Assembly (NCBI RefSeq): GCF_904848665.1
Contig: NZ_CAJHCQ010000020.1
Location: forward strand, 1-64,000
Reading direction: 5' to 3'
Source: Paraburkholderia hiiakae
GTDB lineage: Bacteria > Pseudomonadota > Gammaproteobacteria > Burkholderiales > Burkholderiaceae
Length of the DNA stretch: 64,000 nt
How positions within the stretch are numbered: position 1 is the stretch's first letter; the number at the start of each line of letters is the position of its first letter. Position numbers and translations under genes: made by a program. The notes below the pieces were generated by a model. That model did no database searches. It saw only the letters and a program-made list of their open reading frames with translations, and was not told where the DNA came from. Below are positions 44,901-53,258 of this stretch, piece after piece.

Positions 44901-45389
44901 TCAATGCACCGAAGCGTCCTCGCTCTCGGCCAGGCGCTCCGCCTCGTTTGCCGCTGCTGCCATAGCCGTGGCGTCCGCCGACGTCTGCACGGCCTGTCGA
45001 TAGCGCTCGTAGGCTTCGTCGGCATAGCGGATGCGTTCGCGGCCGTGCGGGGCCGGCACGCCGTCCGCGCCGAGGTTCACGAACACCATCTTTTCGATCG
45101 TCAAAATGCTCTTGCGCGTGATCTTGTTGCGCACTTCGGCGCGCAGCGTGATCGACGTGCGACCGAAATCCGTGGCCGTTATGCCGAGCTCGATGATGTC
45201 GCCCTGACGCGCCGAACTCACGAAGTTGATCTCGGACATGAACTTGGTCACCACGCGCTGGTTGTCGAGCTGGCAGATCGCGTAAATCGCCGCTTCTTCG
45301 TCGATCCAGCGCAGCAGACTGCCGCCGAACAACGTGCCGTTCGGATTCAGGTCTTCAGGCTTGACCCACTTGCGAGTATGAAAATTCAT
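44901..45389 (-). CDS. Acyl-CoA thioesterase, hotdog fold (YciA-like)
   Basis: 162 aa. The hotdog-fold signature is NPNGTLFGGSLLRWIDEEAAIYA, with the catalytic Asp in the WIDE segment. It hydrolyses acyl-CoA, chain length unknown. The C-terminus from about 130 is a hydrophilic helix (YRQAVQTSADATAM). A strong inverted repeat lies upstream of its start, so it is probably regulated as a single gene. Confidence 0.87.
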   Translation of the reverse strand: MNFHTRKWVKPEDLNPNGTLFGGSLLRWIDEEAAIYAICQLDNQRVVTKFMSEINFVSSARQGDIIELGITATDFGRTSITLRAEVRNKITRKSILTIEKMVFVNLGADGVPAPHGRERIRYADEAYERYRQAVQTSADATAMAAAANEAERLAESEDASVH

Positions 45390-45439
45390 GGCTGGTAACT
45401 CCCCGAAATGTGATTCGTCCCCAGACTCGCTGAGATGAT

Positions 45440-45487
45440 CCTAGGGTTAACACTGAGATGTTACCAGAGATAGGGGTTTACCCTAGG
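45440..45487. promoter_or_regulatory. Inverted repeat CCTAGGGTTAAC...GTTTACCCTAGG upstream of the thioesterase
   Basis: Twelve-base arms (45440-45451 and 45476-45487) with one mismatch and a 24-base centre containing TGTTACC. It is 50-98 bases upstream of the thioesterase ATG on its minus strand, and 21 bases beyond the 3' end of the nucleosidase gene. Arm length and place suggest a pair of operator half-sites bound by a dimeric or looping repressor. No regulator gene is adjacent. Confidence 0.5.
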
Positions 45488-45508
45488 TATTTCAATAGCC
45501 CGCGAAGA

Positions 45509-46231
45509 TCACGTAGGGAAAAAAGCGCCGCTGGCCGTCAACACCTGGCGCGCAGCGCTCAGCGACTGGCGTGCGGCTTTCGCATCCGCCGCCACGCGCA
45601 GCAAGCCGCCTAGTTGCGCCGGGTCGCGCGCCAGTTCGCGCAGGATGGGGAACACCGCCGTCGTGCCGTCGTCGCGCAAGCCGGCCATTGCCGCCCTCGG
45701 CAGGCTGCGCCAGGCCGGATCGACGATCGCGCGGCACACCGCGAACGGCACGCCATGCGCGGCTGCCGCTGCCGCAGCCAGATGCGATTCCATGTCGACG
45801 GCGAGTGCGCCGCACGCGCCGAACAGTGCCGCCTTGTCCGCCGCACCGGTAAGCGGCGCGGCAACGGCTGCCTCCACGCCGCGCCGGGTTTTCGCGGCGA
45901 GCGGCGAGGCCATCAGCGCGTCGGCCATGCGTGCGCTCCAGGCGGGATCGGTCGCAACGCGCCCGAACGGGCCGTCGATCGCTTGCGCGATCACCAGGGT
46001 GCCCGGCTCGAGATCGGGCGCAAGACCGCCCGCCGTGCCGAAGCTGACGATGCCCGCCGCGCCGTCCTTGAGCGCCGCCGCGAGCGCGCTTTGCAGGAGA
46101 TCCGCGCGCGCGGCGTAGACGGCGCGCACGCCGTCCCGGCCTTTGCCCGCGGCAATGCTCGCCTCGAAGGCCATGCCCGTCACCGCGATCACCGGCAAGG
46201 CGCGCGCCTTGACACCCGCCGCCGCGCTCAC
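45509..46231 (-). CDS. hpnG: HpnG-like phosphorylase/nucleosidase
   Basis: 240 aa. It belongs to the PNP/MTA-SAH nucleosidase fold: SFGTAGGLAPDLEPGTLVIAQ and AVDMESHLAAAAAAA. In hopanoid loci HpnG releases adenine from adenosylhopane to give phosphoribosyl or ribosylhopane, following HpnH. The start is GTG at 46231, overlapping the shc stop in GTGA, which fixes the coupling; no better start is seen. It is the last gene of the hpnD-hpnE-shc-hpnG operon. Confidence 0.85.
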   Translation of the reverse strand: MSAAAGVKARALPVIAVTGMAFEASIAAGKGRDGVRAVYAARADLLQSALAAALKDGAAGIVSFGTAGGLAPDLEPGTLVIAQAIDGPFGRVATDPAWSARMADALMASPLAAKTRRGVEAAVAAPLTGAADKAALFGACGALAVDMESHLAAAAAAAHGVPFAVCRAIVDPAWRSLPRAAMAGLRDDGTTAVFPILRELARDPAQLGGLLRVAADAKAARQSLSAARQVLTASGAFFPT

Positions 46232-48303
46232 AGACCGACCGTGACGCGCGTCACGCCCGCGCGCTTGAGGTTGCGGTAGCGCGCGAGCGCCCACAGCGGG
46301 AAGAACTTGCGATAGCCGTGGTAGCGCAGATAGAACACGCGCGGAAAACCTGTGGCCGTGAAGCGCGTTTCGTCCCAAAGGCCATGTTCCTGCTGCGTCT
46401 TCTGCAGGTATTCGATACCGCGCGCGACCGCCGGATGATCGACCGCGCCCGCGGCCATCAGCCCGAGCAGCGCCCACGCCGTTTGCGAAGCGGTGCTCGT
46501 GGCGCGCTCGTAGCCGCGGTATTCGAGCTTGTAGCTCGTGCCGTCTTCGCCCCAGCCGCCGTCGTCGTTCTGGATCTGCACGAGCCATTGCACCGCGCGC
46601 TTCATGCGCGGGTCGTCGTGCGCGAGGCCGGCCGCGTTGAGCGCGCACAGCGCCGTCCACGTGCCGTAGATGTAGTTCATGCCCCAGCGGCCATACCAGC
46701 TGCCGTCGGCCTCCTGCTCTTCGAGCAGGTAGTTGTACGCACGGCGCGCGTGCTCGTTCGCGGCAGGCAGTTCGCCGAGCTGCGCGAGCATCGACAGGCA
46801 GCGGCCCGAGACGTCGGCGGTCGGCGGATCGAGCAGTGCCCCGTGGTCCGAGAACGGGATGTTGTTCAGGTAGTACTGCGTGTTTTCCGGCTCGAACGCA
46901 CCCCAGCCGCCGTTGCTGCTCTGCATGCCGACCACCCACTCGCGCGCGCGGGCGATCGGGGCGTCGTAGGCCTTCGTGTTGTCGAGCTTGTCCACGCGAT
47001 CCATCGCGGCCACGACCACGGCCGTGTCGTCGACGTCGGGATAGTGCGGGTTGGCATACTGGAACGCCCAGCCGCCCGGACGCACCGCCTCGCGGCGCGA
47101 GATCCAGTCGCCGCGCACGTCGAGAATCTGCAGCGGACGCAGCCATTCGAGGCCGCGGCGCGCAGCTTCCTCGGCACGCGCGTCGCCAGTCTCCAGCAAC
47201 GCGTGCGCCGCAAGCGACGTGTCCCACACCGGCGAAAGACAGGGCTGGACGTACGCTTCCTCTGTGTGAATCGTCACCAGCTTTTCGAGCGCCTGGCGCG
47301 CGATGGCGCGATGCGGATGATCGGCGGGATAGCCCAGCACGTCGTACATCATCACGGCGTTGGCCATGGCCGGGAAGATCGCGCCCAGACCGTCCTCGCC
47401 GTTCAGGCGTTCGTCCACGAACGCGACCGCGGCGTCGATCGCGCGCTGGCGCAGGTAGGTCGGAAAGAGCGGATCGGTCACGCGCAGCACGCCGTCCACG
47501 GCGCGGAAGAAGCCGAACCAGCCCTTGCTCTGATGCGGGGAGCGCGCGTTCAGGCCCACGCTCACCGGTGCGCCGCGGAACAGCTCGTCGATGCGCACGC
47601 CGCGCGGGTTGCGCGCGACCGGGCGCTTCGCGCCCAGTACGAGCAGCGGCACGATCACCGTGCGCGCCCAGTACGACACCTTCGAAAGATGGAACGGGAA
47701 CCACTGCGGCAGCAGCGTGATCTCGACGGGCATCATCGGGACTGCGTACCACGTCACCACGCCAAAGAGCGCAAGCAGGATGCGCGTGAACACATTGACC
47801 TGCTCCGCGCCGCCCGCCGCGAGAATCGCCTCGCGCGCGCGCACCATGTGCTCGGCGTCTTCGGCGTCTCCGATCATCTTGAGTGCGAAGTAAGCCTTCA
47901 CGCTCGCGCTCACGTCCATGGCGCCGTCGGTGAAGAGCGGCCAGCCGCCTTCCGGCAACTGGATGCGGCGCAGGTAGCGCGCGATCTTCTGTTCGAGCTC
48001 GAGATTCGCTTCTTCGCCGAGGTAATGCACGAGCAGCACGTATTCGGCCGGGATCGTGGCGTCCGCTTCGAGTTCGTAGACCCAATGGCCATCGGCGCGC
48101 TGGTCGGCGAGGATCGCGTCGGTCGCGCGCGCGACGGCGGCTTCGAGCGATGCGGGCGGTACACACGGTGCGGCGACCGCTGCAGCCGTCTCGTCGGCAA
48201 ACGTGGGAGTGGGCATCGCCACGGCCGACGCTTCGGCAACGTCAGCGCCGCTGAGGCTGCTGGCGAGGTCTTCGGTCGGCGTGGCTTGGGATAAATCGTT
48301 CAT
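46228..48303 (-). CDS. shc: Squalene-hopene cyclase
   Basis: A 691-aa membrane-bound cyclase that turns squalene into hopene/hopanol. The protonating motif DVDD is at about 423-426 (YPDVDDTAVV). Several QW repeats are present, such as QSSNGGWGAFEPEN, QNDDGGWGEDGTSY and QADGSWYGRWG. It is slightly longer than many at the N-terminus owing to an Ala-rich leader. It is also called hpnF. Its start overlaps hpnE and its stop overlaps hpnG. Confidence 0.96.
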   Translation of the reverse strand: MNDLSQATPTEDLASSLSGADVAEASAVAMPTPTFADETAAAVAAPCVPPASLEAAVARATDAILADQRADGHWVYELEADATIPAEYVLLVHYLGEEANLELEQKIARYLRRIQLPEGGWPLFTDGAMDVSASVKAYFALKMIGDAEDAEHMVRAREAILAAGGAEQVNVFTRILLALFGVVTWYAVPMMPVEITLLPQWFPFHLSKVSYWARTVIVPLLVLGAKRPVARNPRGVRIDELFRGAPVSVGLNARSPHQSKGWFGFFRAVDGVLRVTDPLFPTYLRQRAIDAAVAFVDERLNGEDGLGAIFPAMANAVMMYDVLGYPADHPHRAIARQALEKLVTIHTEEAYVQPCLSPVWDTSLAAHALLETGDARAEEAARRGLEWLRPLQILDVRGDWISRREAVRPGGWAFQYANPHYPDVDDTAVVVAAMDRVDKLDNTKAYDAPIARAREWVVGMQSSNGGWGAFEPENTQYYLNNIPFSDHGALLDPPTADVSGRCLSMLAQLGELPAANEHARRAYNYLLEEQEADGSWYGRWGMNYIYGTWTALCALNAAGLAHDDPRMKRAVQWLVQIQNDDGGWGEDGTSYKLEYRGYERATSTASQTAWALLGLMAAGAVDHPAVARGIEYLQKTQQEHGLWDETRFTATGFPRVFYLRYHGYRKFFPLWALARYRNLKRAGVTRVTVGL

Positions 48304-49568
48304 CTACGTTCCAAATTTTCGGTCAGGAGCAGCTCGGCGGCCTTGCGGCCCGAGCGGATCGCTCCTTCGATCGTTGCGGGCAAACCGGTAGCCGTCCAGT
48401 CGCCTGCAAGCATCAGATTGTTCCAGCGCGTGCGCGTCGCGGGACGGCGCCACTCCTCGTCGGGCACCGCGGCGAAGGTCGCGCGCGCATCGGCGCACAC
48501 CCGCCAGGCGGGCAGCGGCTCGAGCGGCAGCGAGGCCGCCTCGGCCACGTCGGCCCACACGCGGCGCGCGATTTCCTCGGGATCGAGGTCGAGCACGCCG
48601 TGCGCGTCGTGGATCGTCGCCGAGAGTCGCCCTTCGGCCGCGCACAGCCAGTGGGCCGTGCCGTTGACGAGCGCCATGGGCGTCACGAGGCCAGGCGGCG
48701 CCGACACGGCGAAGTGCACCGTGACGATCGCATTGTGGCGCTGCGGGGCCTGCAGCGCCGGCACGAGCGCGGCGGCGGCCTCACCGGGCACGGCCAGCAC
48801 CACGGCTTCGTCGGGAGCGAGCGTGATGCGCCCGTCTGCAAAATCGAGTGCGGCGACGCGGGCCGCCGTGTCGTCGTACACGATCTCCCTGAGCGGCGAG
48901 TCAAGGCGAATCGCCGCGCCGCCGTGCTGAAGCATGCGCAAGGCCGGATCGACGAACGCGCTGGAAAGCCCACCGCGCGCCGCCAACGGCCGGAACGACT
49001 CGCCGCCTGCCGTGAGCGACTCGCGCAGCATCGCGCCCGCCAGCTCCGCACTGCCGACGCGCGGCTCGACATTGAGCGCCGTGAGAAAAAACGGGTGCAG
49101 CAGCCGGTCCCACAGCACGCCTTCACAGCGCATGGTCTGCGCCATCGTGCGGCCTGGCTTGGCGAACAACAGCGGCAGCAGCCCCAGATAGTCAGCGGCA
49201 CGCGTACCCGGCACGCGCGAGCGCGAATCGCCGATCCAGAACGGCATGCGCGAGCGCGAGAAGCGCACCGTCCAGCGCGAGCGCGCCGCGATATCCATGA
49301 ACGCGAAGCCTGGCTCGGTGGGGCCGGAAAGCGCGTCGCCGGCACCGATCGTGCGCACGTATTCGAGCGTGCGCGCATGTCCCGCCAGCACCAGATGATT
49401 GCCCGTGTCGAGCGTCGCCGAAAGCGTGCGGTCGTAGTACGAGCGGCAGCGCCCGCCTGCCTGGCCGGCGGCCTCGTAGAGCGCCACCTGCACGCCGCGC
49501 CGCTGAAGCCGCACGGCCGTCGCGAGGCCCGCAAGCCCAGCGCCGATGACGTGGACTAGCCGAGGCAT
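48300..49568 (-). CDS. hpnE: Squalene-associated FAD-dependent desaturase HpnE
   Basis: A 422-aa flavoprotein. N-terminal dinucleotide fold VIGAGLAGLATAVRLQRRG and GGRCRSYYD, C-terminal FAD segment MLAGDWTATGLPATIEGAIRSG. It is similar to carotenoid desaturases. In the HpnCDE route it reduces hydroxysqualene to squalene. Its start overlaps the hpnD stop by one base (TGATG) and its stop overlaps the shc start by four. Confidence 0.93.
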   Translation of the reverse strand: MPRLVHVIGAGLAGLATAVRLQRRGVQVALYEAAGQAGGRCRSYYDRTLSATLDTGNHLVLAGHARTLEYVRTIGAGDALSGPTEPGFAFMDIAARSRWTVRFSRSRMPFWIGDSRSRVPGTRAADYLGLLPLLFAKPGRTMAQTMRCEGVLWDRLLHPFFLTALNVEPRVGSAELAGAMLRESLTAGGESFRPLAARGGLSSAFVDPALRMLQHGGAAIRLDSPLREIVYDDTAARVAALDFADGRITLAPDEAVVLAVPGEAAAALVPALQAPQRHNAIVTVHFAVSAPPGLVTPMALVNGTAHWLCAAEGRLSATIHDAHGVLDLDPEEIARRVWADVAEAASLPLEPLPAWRVCADARATFAAVPDEEWRRPATRTRWNNLMLAGDWTATGLPATIEGAIRSGRKAAELLLTENLERR

Positions 49569-50419
49569 CAGAACAACGCGTAACGCGCGACGATCCACAT
49601 CAGCCGTGCGCGCGGCTTGCTGACTTTCGTGCGCGGCAGGTCGAAGCCGCGATCCACGGTGCGCTCGAGCAGCACGCGATAGACGCCCGACATGATGCGC
49701 GGCGCTTTCACTTGCGCGCGGGGCGCGGCGTCCATGATCGCGTCGGCTTGCGCGAAGTGCGCGCGGGCGCGTTGCACGAGCGTCTCGCACACGCGCGGCA
49801 GCGACGGGTCGGCGGCAATCGCGTGCGGATTGCCCGCTGCGATCCCTTCGCGCGCGAGCAGCTCGCGCGGCAGGTAGCAGCGGTTGATGTCCGCGTCTTC
49901 GTCGATGTCGCGCAGGATGTTGGTGAGCTGCAGCGCGCGCCCCAGATGGTGCGAGAGCAAGCGGCCCGGCTCCTCCTGCATCCCGAAAATTCTGACCGAC
50001 AGCCGGCCCGCGGCACTCGCCACGCGGTCGCAGTACAGGTCGAGCGTGTCCTCGTCGGGCGCGCAGATGTCCTCGGCGGCGTCCATGGCCATGCCGTCGA
50101 TCATCGCGTGGAAGTCTCCGCGCTGAAGCCCGAACGTATGGATGTGACGCGTGAGCGCCGCGAGCGAGGGGCGCGGCGTGCCGGCGTAGCACGCATCGAT
50201 GTCGGCGCGCCATTGGTCGAGCCCCGCCGCGCGCTCGGCGCGCGGCAGGTCGCTGTCCGCGATGTCGTCGACAGCGCGGCAAAAGGCGTAGACCTGATAC
50301 ATGGCGTCGCGCTGCGCAGGAGGCAGTATCCGCATCGCCAGATAAAACGAACTGCCCGACGAAGCGGCGGCGGCGTCGGTTTGTTGTGTATCGTCCACGA
50401 CGAGATTGGAAACAGCCAA
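49568..50419 (-). CDS. hpnD: Presqualene diphosphate synthase HpnD
   Basis: A 283-aa prenyl diphosphate synthase. Motif 1 is YAFCRAVDDIADSD, motif 2 NILRDIDEDADINRCYLP. It condenses two farnesyl diphosphates to presqualene diphosphate. The start is TTG at 50419, chosen because a GGAG (50426-50429) lies six bases upstream and because the next Met is inside the conserved FYLAMRIL segment. It is the first gene of the operon. Confidence 0.92.
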   Translation of the reverse strand: MAVSNLVVDDTQQTDAAAASSGSSFYLAMRILPPAQRDAMYQVYAFCRAVDDIADSDLPRAERAAGLDQWRADIDACYAGTPRPSLAALTRHIHTFGLQRGDFHAMIDGMAMDAAEDICAPDEDTLDLYCDRVASAAGRLSVRIFGMQEEPGRLLSHHLGRALQLTNILRDIDEDADINRCYLPRELLAREGIAAGNPHAIAADPSLPRVCETLVQRARAHFAQADAIMDAAPRAQVKAPRIMSGVYRVLLERTVDRGFDLPRTKVSKPRARLMWIVARYALF

Positions 50420-50702
50420 GACGATCTCCGCTGGGGGCGCCCTCAACGGGCGTTCGACTCTATTCGGGCCCGCATTGCCGCGGGTCGCCCGCGCGCGCGG
50501 ACACGCGCGAGGCACCCGACCCTAAAATTGCCCGCCAAGGGGCGCGCAAGGCCGGAAACGGCCAAAAGTATAGCAACCTTTGGGGCGACCCGCGCAGGGC
50601 GGCCCGCGCAGGGCGACCCGTAGTCGAGACAGGGGCGCGTAGCCCGGGAGCCAGGGGCGATGAGGCTGATTGAGCCGGGAGCGGTCGGCGCCCCGGCAAG
50701 TC

Positions 50703-51647
50703 TCAGGCGAGCGCGACCGAGCGGTTGCGCCCCTGGCGCTTCGCGGTGTAGAGGGCGGCGTCCGCCTCGTTGATCATGCCTTCGTAGTCGGGCGCCCCCG
50801 TGCGCGCGGTGGCGGCGCCCACGCTGGCCGTCACGGGCACGATCACGCCCTGCACCTCGATCGGCTCGTCGCCGATCGTGCGGCGGATCTTCTCCGCCAC
50901 GTAGAGCGCGTCGTCCAGCGGCGTGCACGGCAACAGCAGCGCGAATTCCTCGCCGCCGAAGCGCCCGAACACATCCTGTTTGCGCACCACGCCCGACACG
51001 CGCTGCGCCATCGAGCGCAGCACCGTGTCGCCGGCCACGTGGCCGAATTCGTCGTTGATGCGCTTGAAGTGGTCGAGGTCGAACAGCAGCATCGAAAGCT
51101 CGCCGCCGTAACGTTGCCAGCGCGTGAATTCGTCGGCGAGGCGCGTTTCGAAAAAGCGCCGGTTCGCAATGCCGGTCAGGCCGTCGCGATCGGCGTATTC
51201 GCGCAGCTTGGCCACGGCCTCCTCGCGCTCGCGCTGCATGACGCTCACGTGCGTGACATCGGAGAGGGTCACGCACACGGCGATCACGTCGCGCCCGCGC
51301 ATGAGCGGCATGAAGGTGCAGTCCTGCTGCATGTAGTCCACGCCGCCTGTGATCGGCCGGTCATGGTCGAACTGGAACAGATACGGGCGCTGCTCCCACG
51401 AGCTGAACGCGAAGCTGCCCAGCTGGAACACGCTCTCCACCTTGCGCGTGAGCCACGCGCGCGGCAGATCGGGGAAGCGCTCGAAGAGGGAGCGGCCGAG
51501 CACGTCCTCGGCCGTCACGCCGCTGTGGTCCTGCATGAAGCGGTTCCAGCTCAGCACGTTCATGTCGCGATCGACCACGAAAATGCCGAAACCTACCCGT
51601 TCGACCACGAGATCCGATAGCGATGGCAACCCGGCTGGCTCGTTCAT
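50703..51647 (-). CDS. PAS-GGDEF diguanylate cyclase
   Basis: 314 aa. A PAS domain (about 12-135, VERVGFGIFVVDRDMNVLSWNRFM) is followed by a short helix and a GGDEF domain. The active site is RFGGEEFALLL and the product-inhibition site RxxD (RKQD) sits five residues before it, so both synthesis and feedback are intact. It would make c-di-GMP. It is the last gene of an overlapping operon with a receiver and a CheC-like protein. Confidence 0.92.
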   Translation of the reverse strand: MNEPAGLPSLSDLVVERVGFGIFVVDRDMNVLSWNRFMQDHSGVTAEDVLGRSLFERFPDLPRAWLTRKVESVFQLGSFAFSSWEQRPYLFQFDHDRPITGGVDYMQQDCTFMPLMRGRDVIAVCVTLSDVTHVSVMQREREEAVAKLREYADRDGLTGIANRRFFETRLADEFTRWQRYGGELSMLLFDLDHFKRINDEFGHVAGDTVLRSMAQRVSGVVRKQDVFGRFGGEEFALLLPCTPLDDALYVAEKIRRTIGDEPIEVQGVIVPVTASVGAATARTGAPDYEGMINEADAALYTAKRQGRNRSVALA

Positions 51648-52267
51648 AGGCTATGTAACAACGCGTCGATGGCCCGGCTCACGACATGGATCGATTCCTC
51701 GGCCATCAGCATGACGAGGTGGGCCCGAAAGCGCTGGTCTTCCAGCGCGAAATTGACTTCGACGAGCAGCGCGACGTCCCAGGCGAGCAGGCCCGGCTGG
51801 AACACCTCGTCGAGCATGATCGCCTCGCCGAGCAGGCCCGGCTGCGAAAACACCGGCATGCGGCCGAGCTGGTCGAGCATCGACGAGACACACGCGCCCG
51901 TGAGCGCGTTGGCGACGTCGAACATCAGCTCTTCCTCGGTAAGCGCGTCGTCGCCGATCGTGGCGTAGGGGCCGCCGACCAGGCTGCCCAGCTCGGCGAT
52001 CTCGCCGCTGCGGCAGATCACCAGTGCCTCGCCCTTGATCTCCGAGCGAAAGCCCTGGCGCACGGCCGCGACCGGGCCGTCGATCCCGGTCATCTCGCGC
52101 AGCGCCGCCGCGGCCTCGGAGACGGCGACCACGCGCACGCGCGGCACCGAAAGCTCGATGAACGCATTGAGCAGCCCCGACAGTCGCGTCGCTGCCTGCC
52201 CCATGCCGAGATTGGCGATCTCCTGGAGCGCGTCGCGCTGGAGTTCCGTGAACACTCGATCAGGCAT
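51644..52267 (-). CDS. CheC-like phosphatase protein
   Basis: 207 aa. Two CheC/FliY repeats: the first has the full E-x2-N signature (LQEIANLGMGQAATRLSGLL), the second has Asp in place of Glu (FDVANALTGACVSSML). CheC dephosphorylates CheY-P in chemotaxis. Here no other chemotaxis gene is near. The partner is probably the receiver protein encoded immediately upstream, with which it overlaps by eight bases. Confidence 0.85.
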   Translation of the reverse strand: MPDRVFTELQRDALQEIANLGMGQAATRLSGLLNAFIELSVPRVRVVAVSEAAAALREMTGIDGPVAAVRQGFRSEIKGEALVICRSGEIAELGSLVGGPYATIGDDALTEEELMFDVANALTGACVSSMLDQLGRMPVFSQPGLLGEAIMLDEVFQPGLLAWDVALLVEVNFALEDQRFRAHLVMLMAEESIHVVSRAIDALLHSL

Positions 52268-52628
52268 ACAACCCGTACTCCTTCAGGATGGGCAGCAGCG
52301 CCTCCTGGGTTACCGGCTTTGCGACGAACGCCGCCGCGCCGAGCGCCTGCACGCGCTCACGGGCACGAGGCTGGATGTCCGCTGAAACGACGATCACGAA
52401 CGTGTTCAGGTCTTCGTGCTGCAACGCTTCGAGAACCTGGAAGCCCGTCATGTCGGGCATCGTGAGGTCGAGGAACATGACGGCCGCACGACCGGCGCGG
52501 TAATGCGCGAGCGCTTCGTGTCCGTTCGACGCGTACGAAATCGCAACGTCCCAGTCCTCGGGCAGCGCCTTCGTGAGCACCTTGCGGGCTAACAGCGAGT
52601 CATCGGCGATCACGATGGGCAAGGACAT
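52260..52628 (-). CDS. Single-domain response regulator (CheY-like)
   Basis: A 122-aa stand-alone receiver. Acidic pair Asp9/Asp10 (VIADDSLLARK), phospho-acceptor Asp54 (FLDLTMPD), Thr/Ser switch (VVSADIQ), Lys in AFVAKPV. There is no output domain. It is the first gene of the operon with the CheC-like and GGDEF proteins, and faces a hybrid kinase across a 630-base gap that could be its phosphodonor. Confidence 0.92.
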   Translation of the reverse strand: MSLPIVIADDSLLARKVLTKALPEDWDVAISYASNGHEALAHYRAGRAAVMFLDLTMPDMTGFQVLEALQHEDLNTFVIVVSADIQPRARERVQALGAAAFVAKPVTQEALLPILKEYGLYA

Positions 52629-53258
52629 GGATATGCTGAATGAGTGTGCGTTGGACGGAGTGCGTTTCGACGGATTAACGGCGGCGCGGGCAATTACTTT
52701 AGGGAAAACTTCAAAGAAAATTGCGAAGCCGCCGAATAATGCATAGCGCATGAACGGATCCGCGCGCTGGCGTGGCGACACAAGGCGCACGGCCGCGCCG
52801 TCGCCCCCCGCTAGCCCAATGGATGCCGGCAACCCGTGCGCCGGTCGTGAAGGCCCTCGTCTGCATGCCTGCAGCCACCCCGTAGCATGGCCATGCGCCT
52901 TTGCGGCGACCATGGCTTACATGCGAATGCGTTATTTATCGTGTCCGCGATTCTCGAATCAAATTCAATCAAATGCAACTCGCCGTTAATCGATCAACGA
53001 ACAAAATCGACTCATTCCGGCTAATTTATGGGAATAAATTATCCACACATTAAATAAAGGGCGTCGATTATCCCTTTGTGGTACGTTTGCGCTACGCCGA
53101 TTTTCGCGCATTCGGCATGAAGGAAGAGGAAAACCCCTGGGCGGCGTGCTTGCCAGACGATGCGTGCGGCGCGCCGGGCATCCGCTGGCCGTCGGAGCGT
53201 CATCACGGTCGTTTATCATGTCGCATGCCCCGCCGTCTTTTCCCTGCTTTTCCGTACG
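52629..53258. other. Divergent intergenic region between the CheY-like operon and the hybrid kinase
   Basis: 630 bases, unusually long and AT-rich near 52680-52740 and 52930-53060. It contains a consensus DnaA box and an AT-rich palindrome (given separately). Promoters of both transcription units must be here. No open reading frame with family-like content was found. A small RNA or remnant gene cannot be excluded. Confidence 0.45.
53022..53047. promoter_or_regulatory. AT-rich palindrome fused to a DnaA box
   Basis: TAATTTAT-GGGA-ATAAATTA (53022-53041) shares its last three bases with a consensus DnaA box TTATCCACA (53039-53047), followed by TTAAATAAA. It sits about 215 bases before the hybrid-kinase start. 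It may couple expression to DnaA, or be an auxiliary replication element. Confidence 0.5.

Noticed and set aside
46232..48166. Extension of the HpnG-like frame upstream through shc
   Set aside because: The frame is open by chance in the same strand but is Arg-rich and unlike any nucleosidase. The GTG that overlaps the shc stop is the sensible start.
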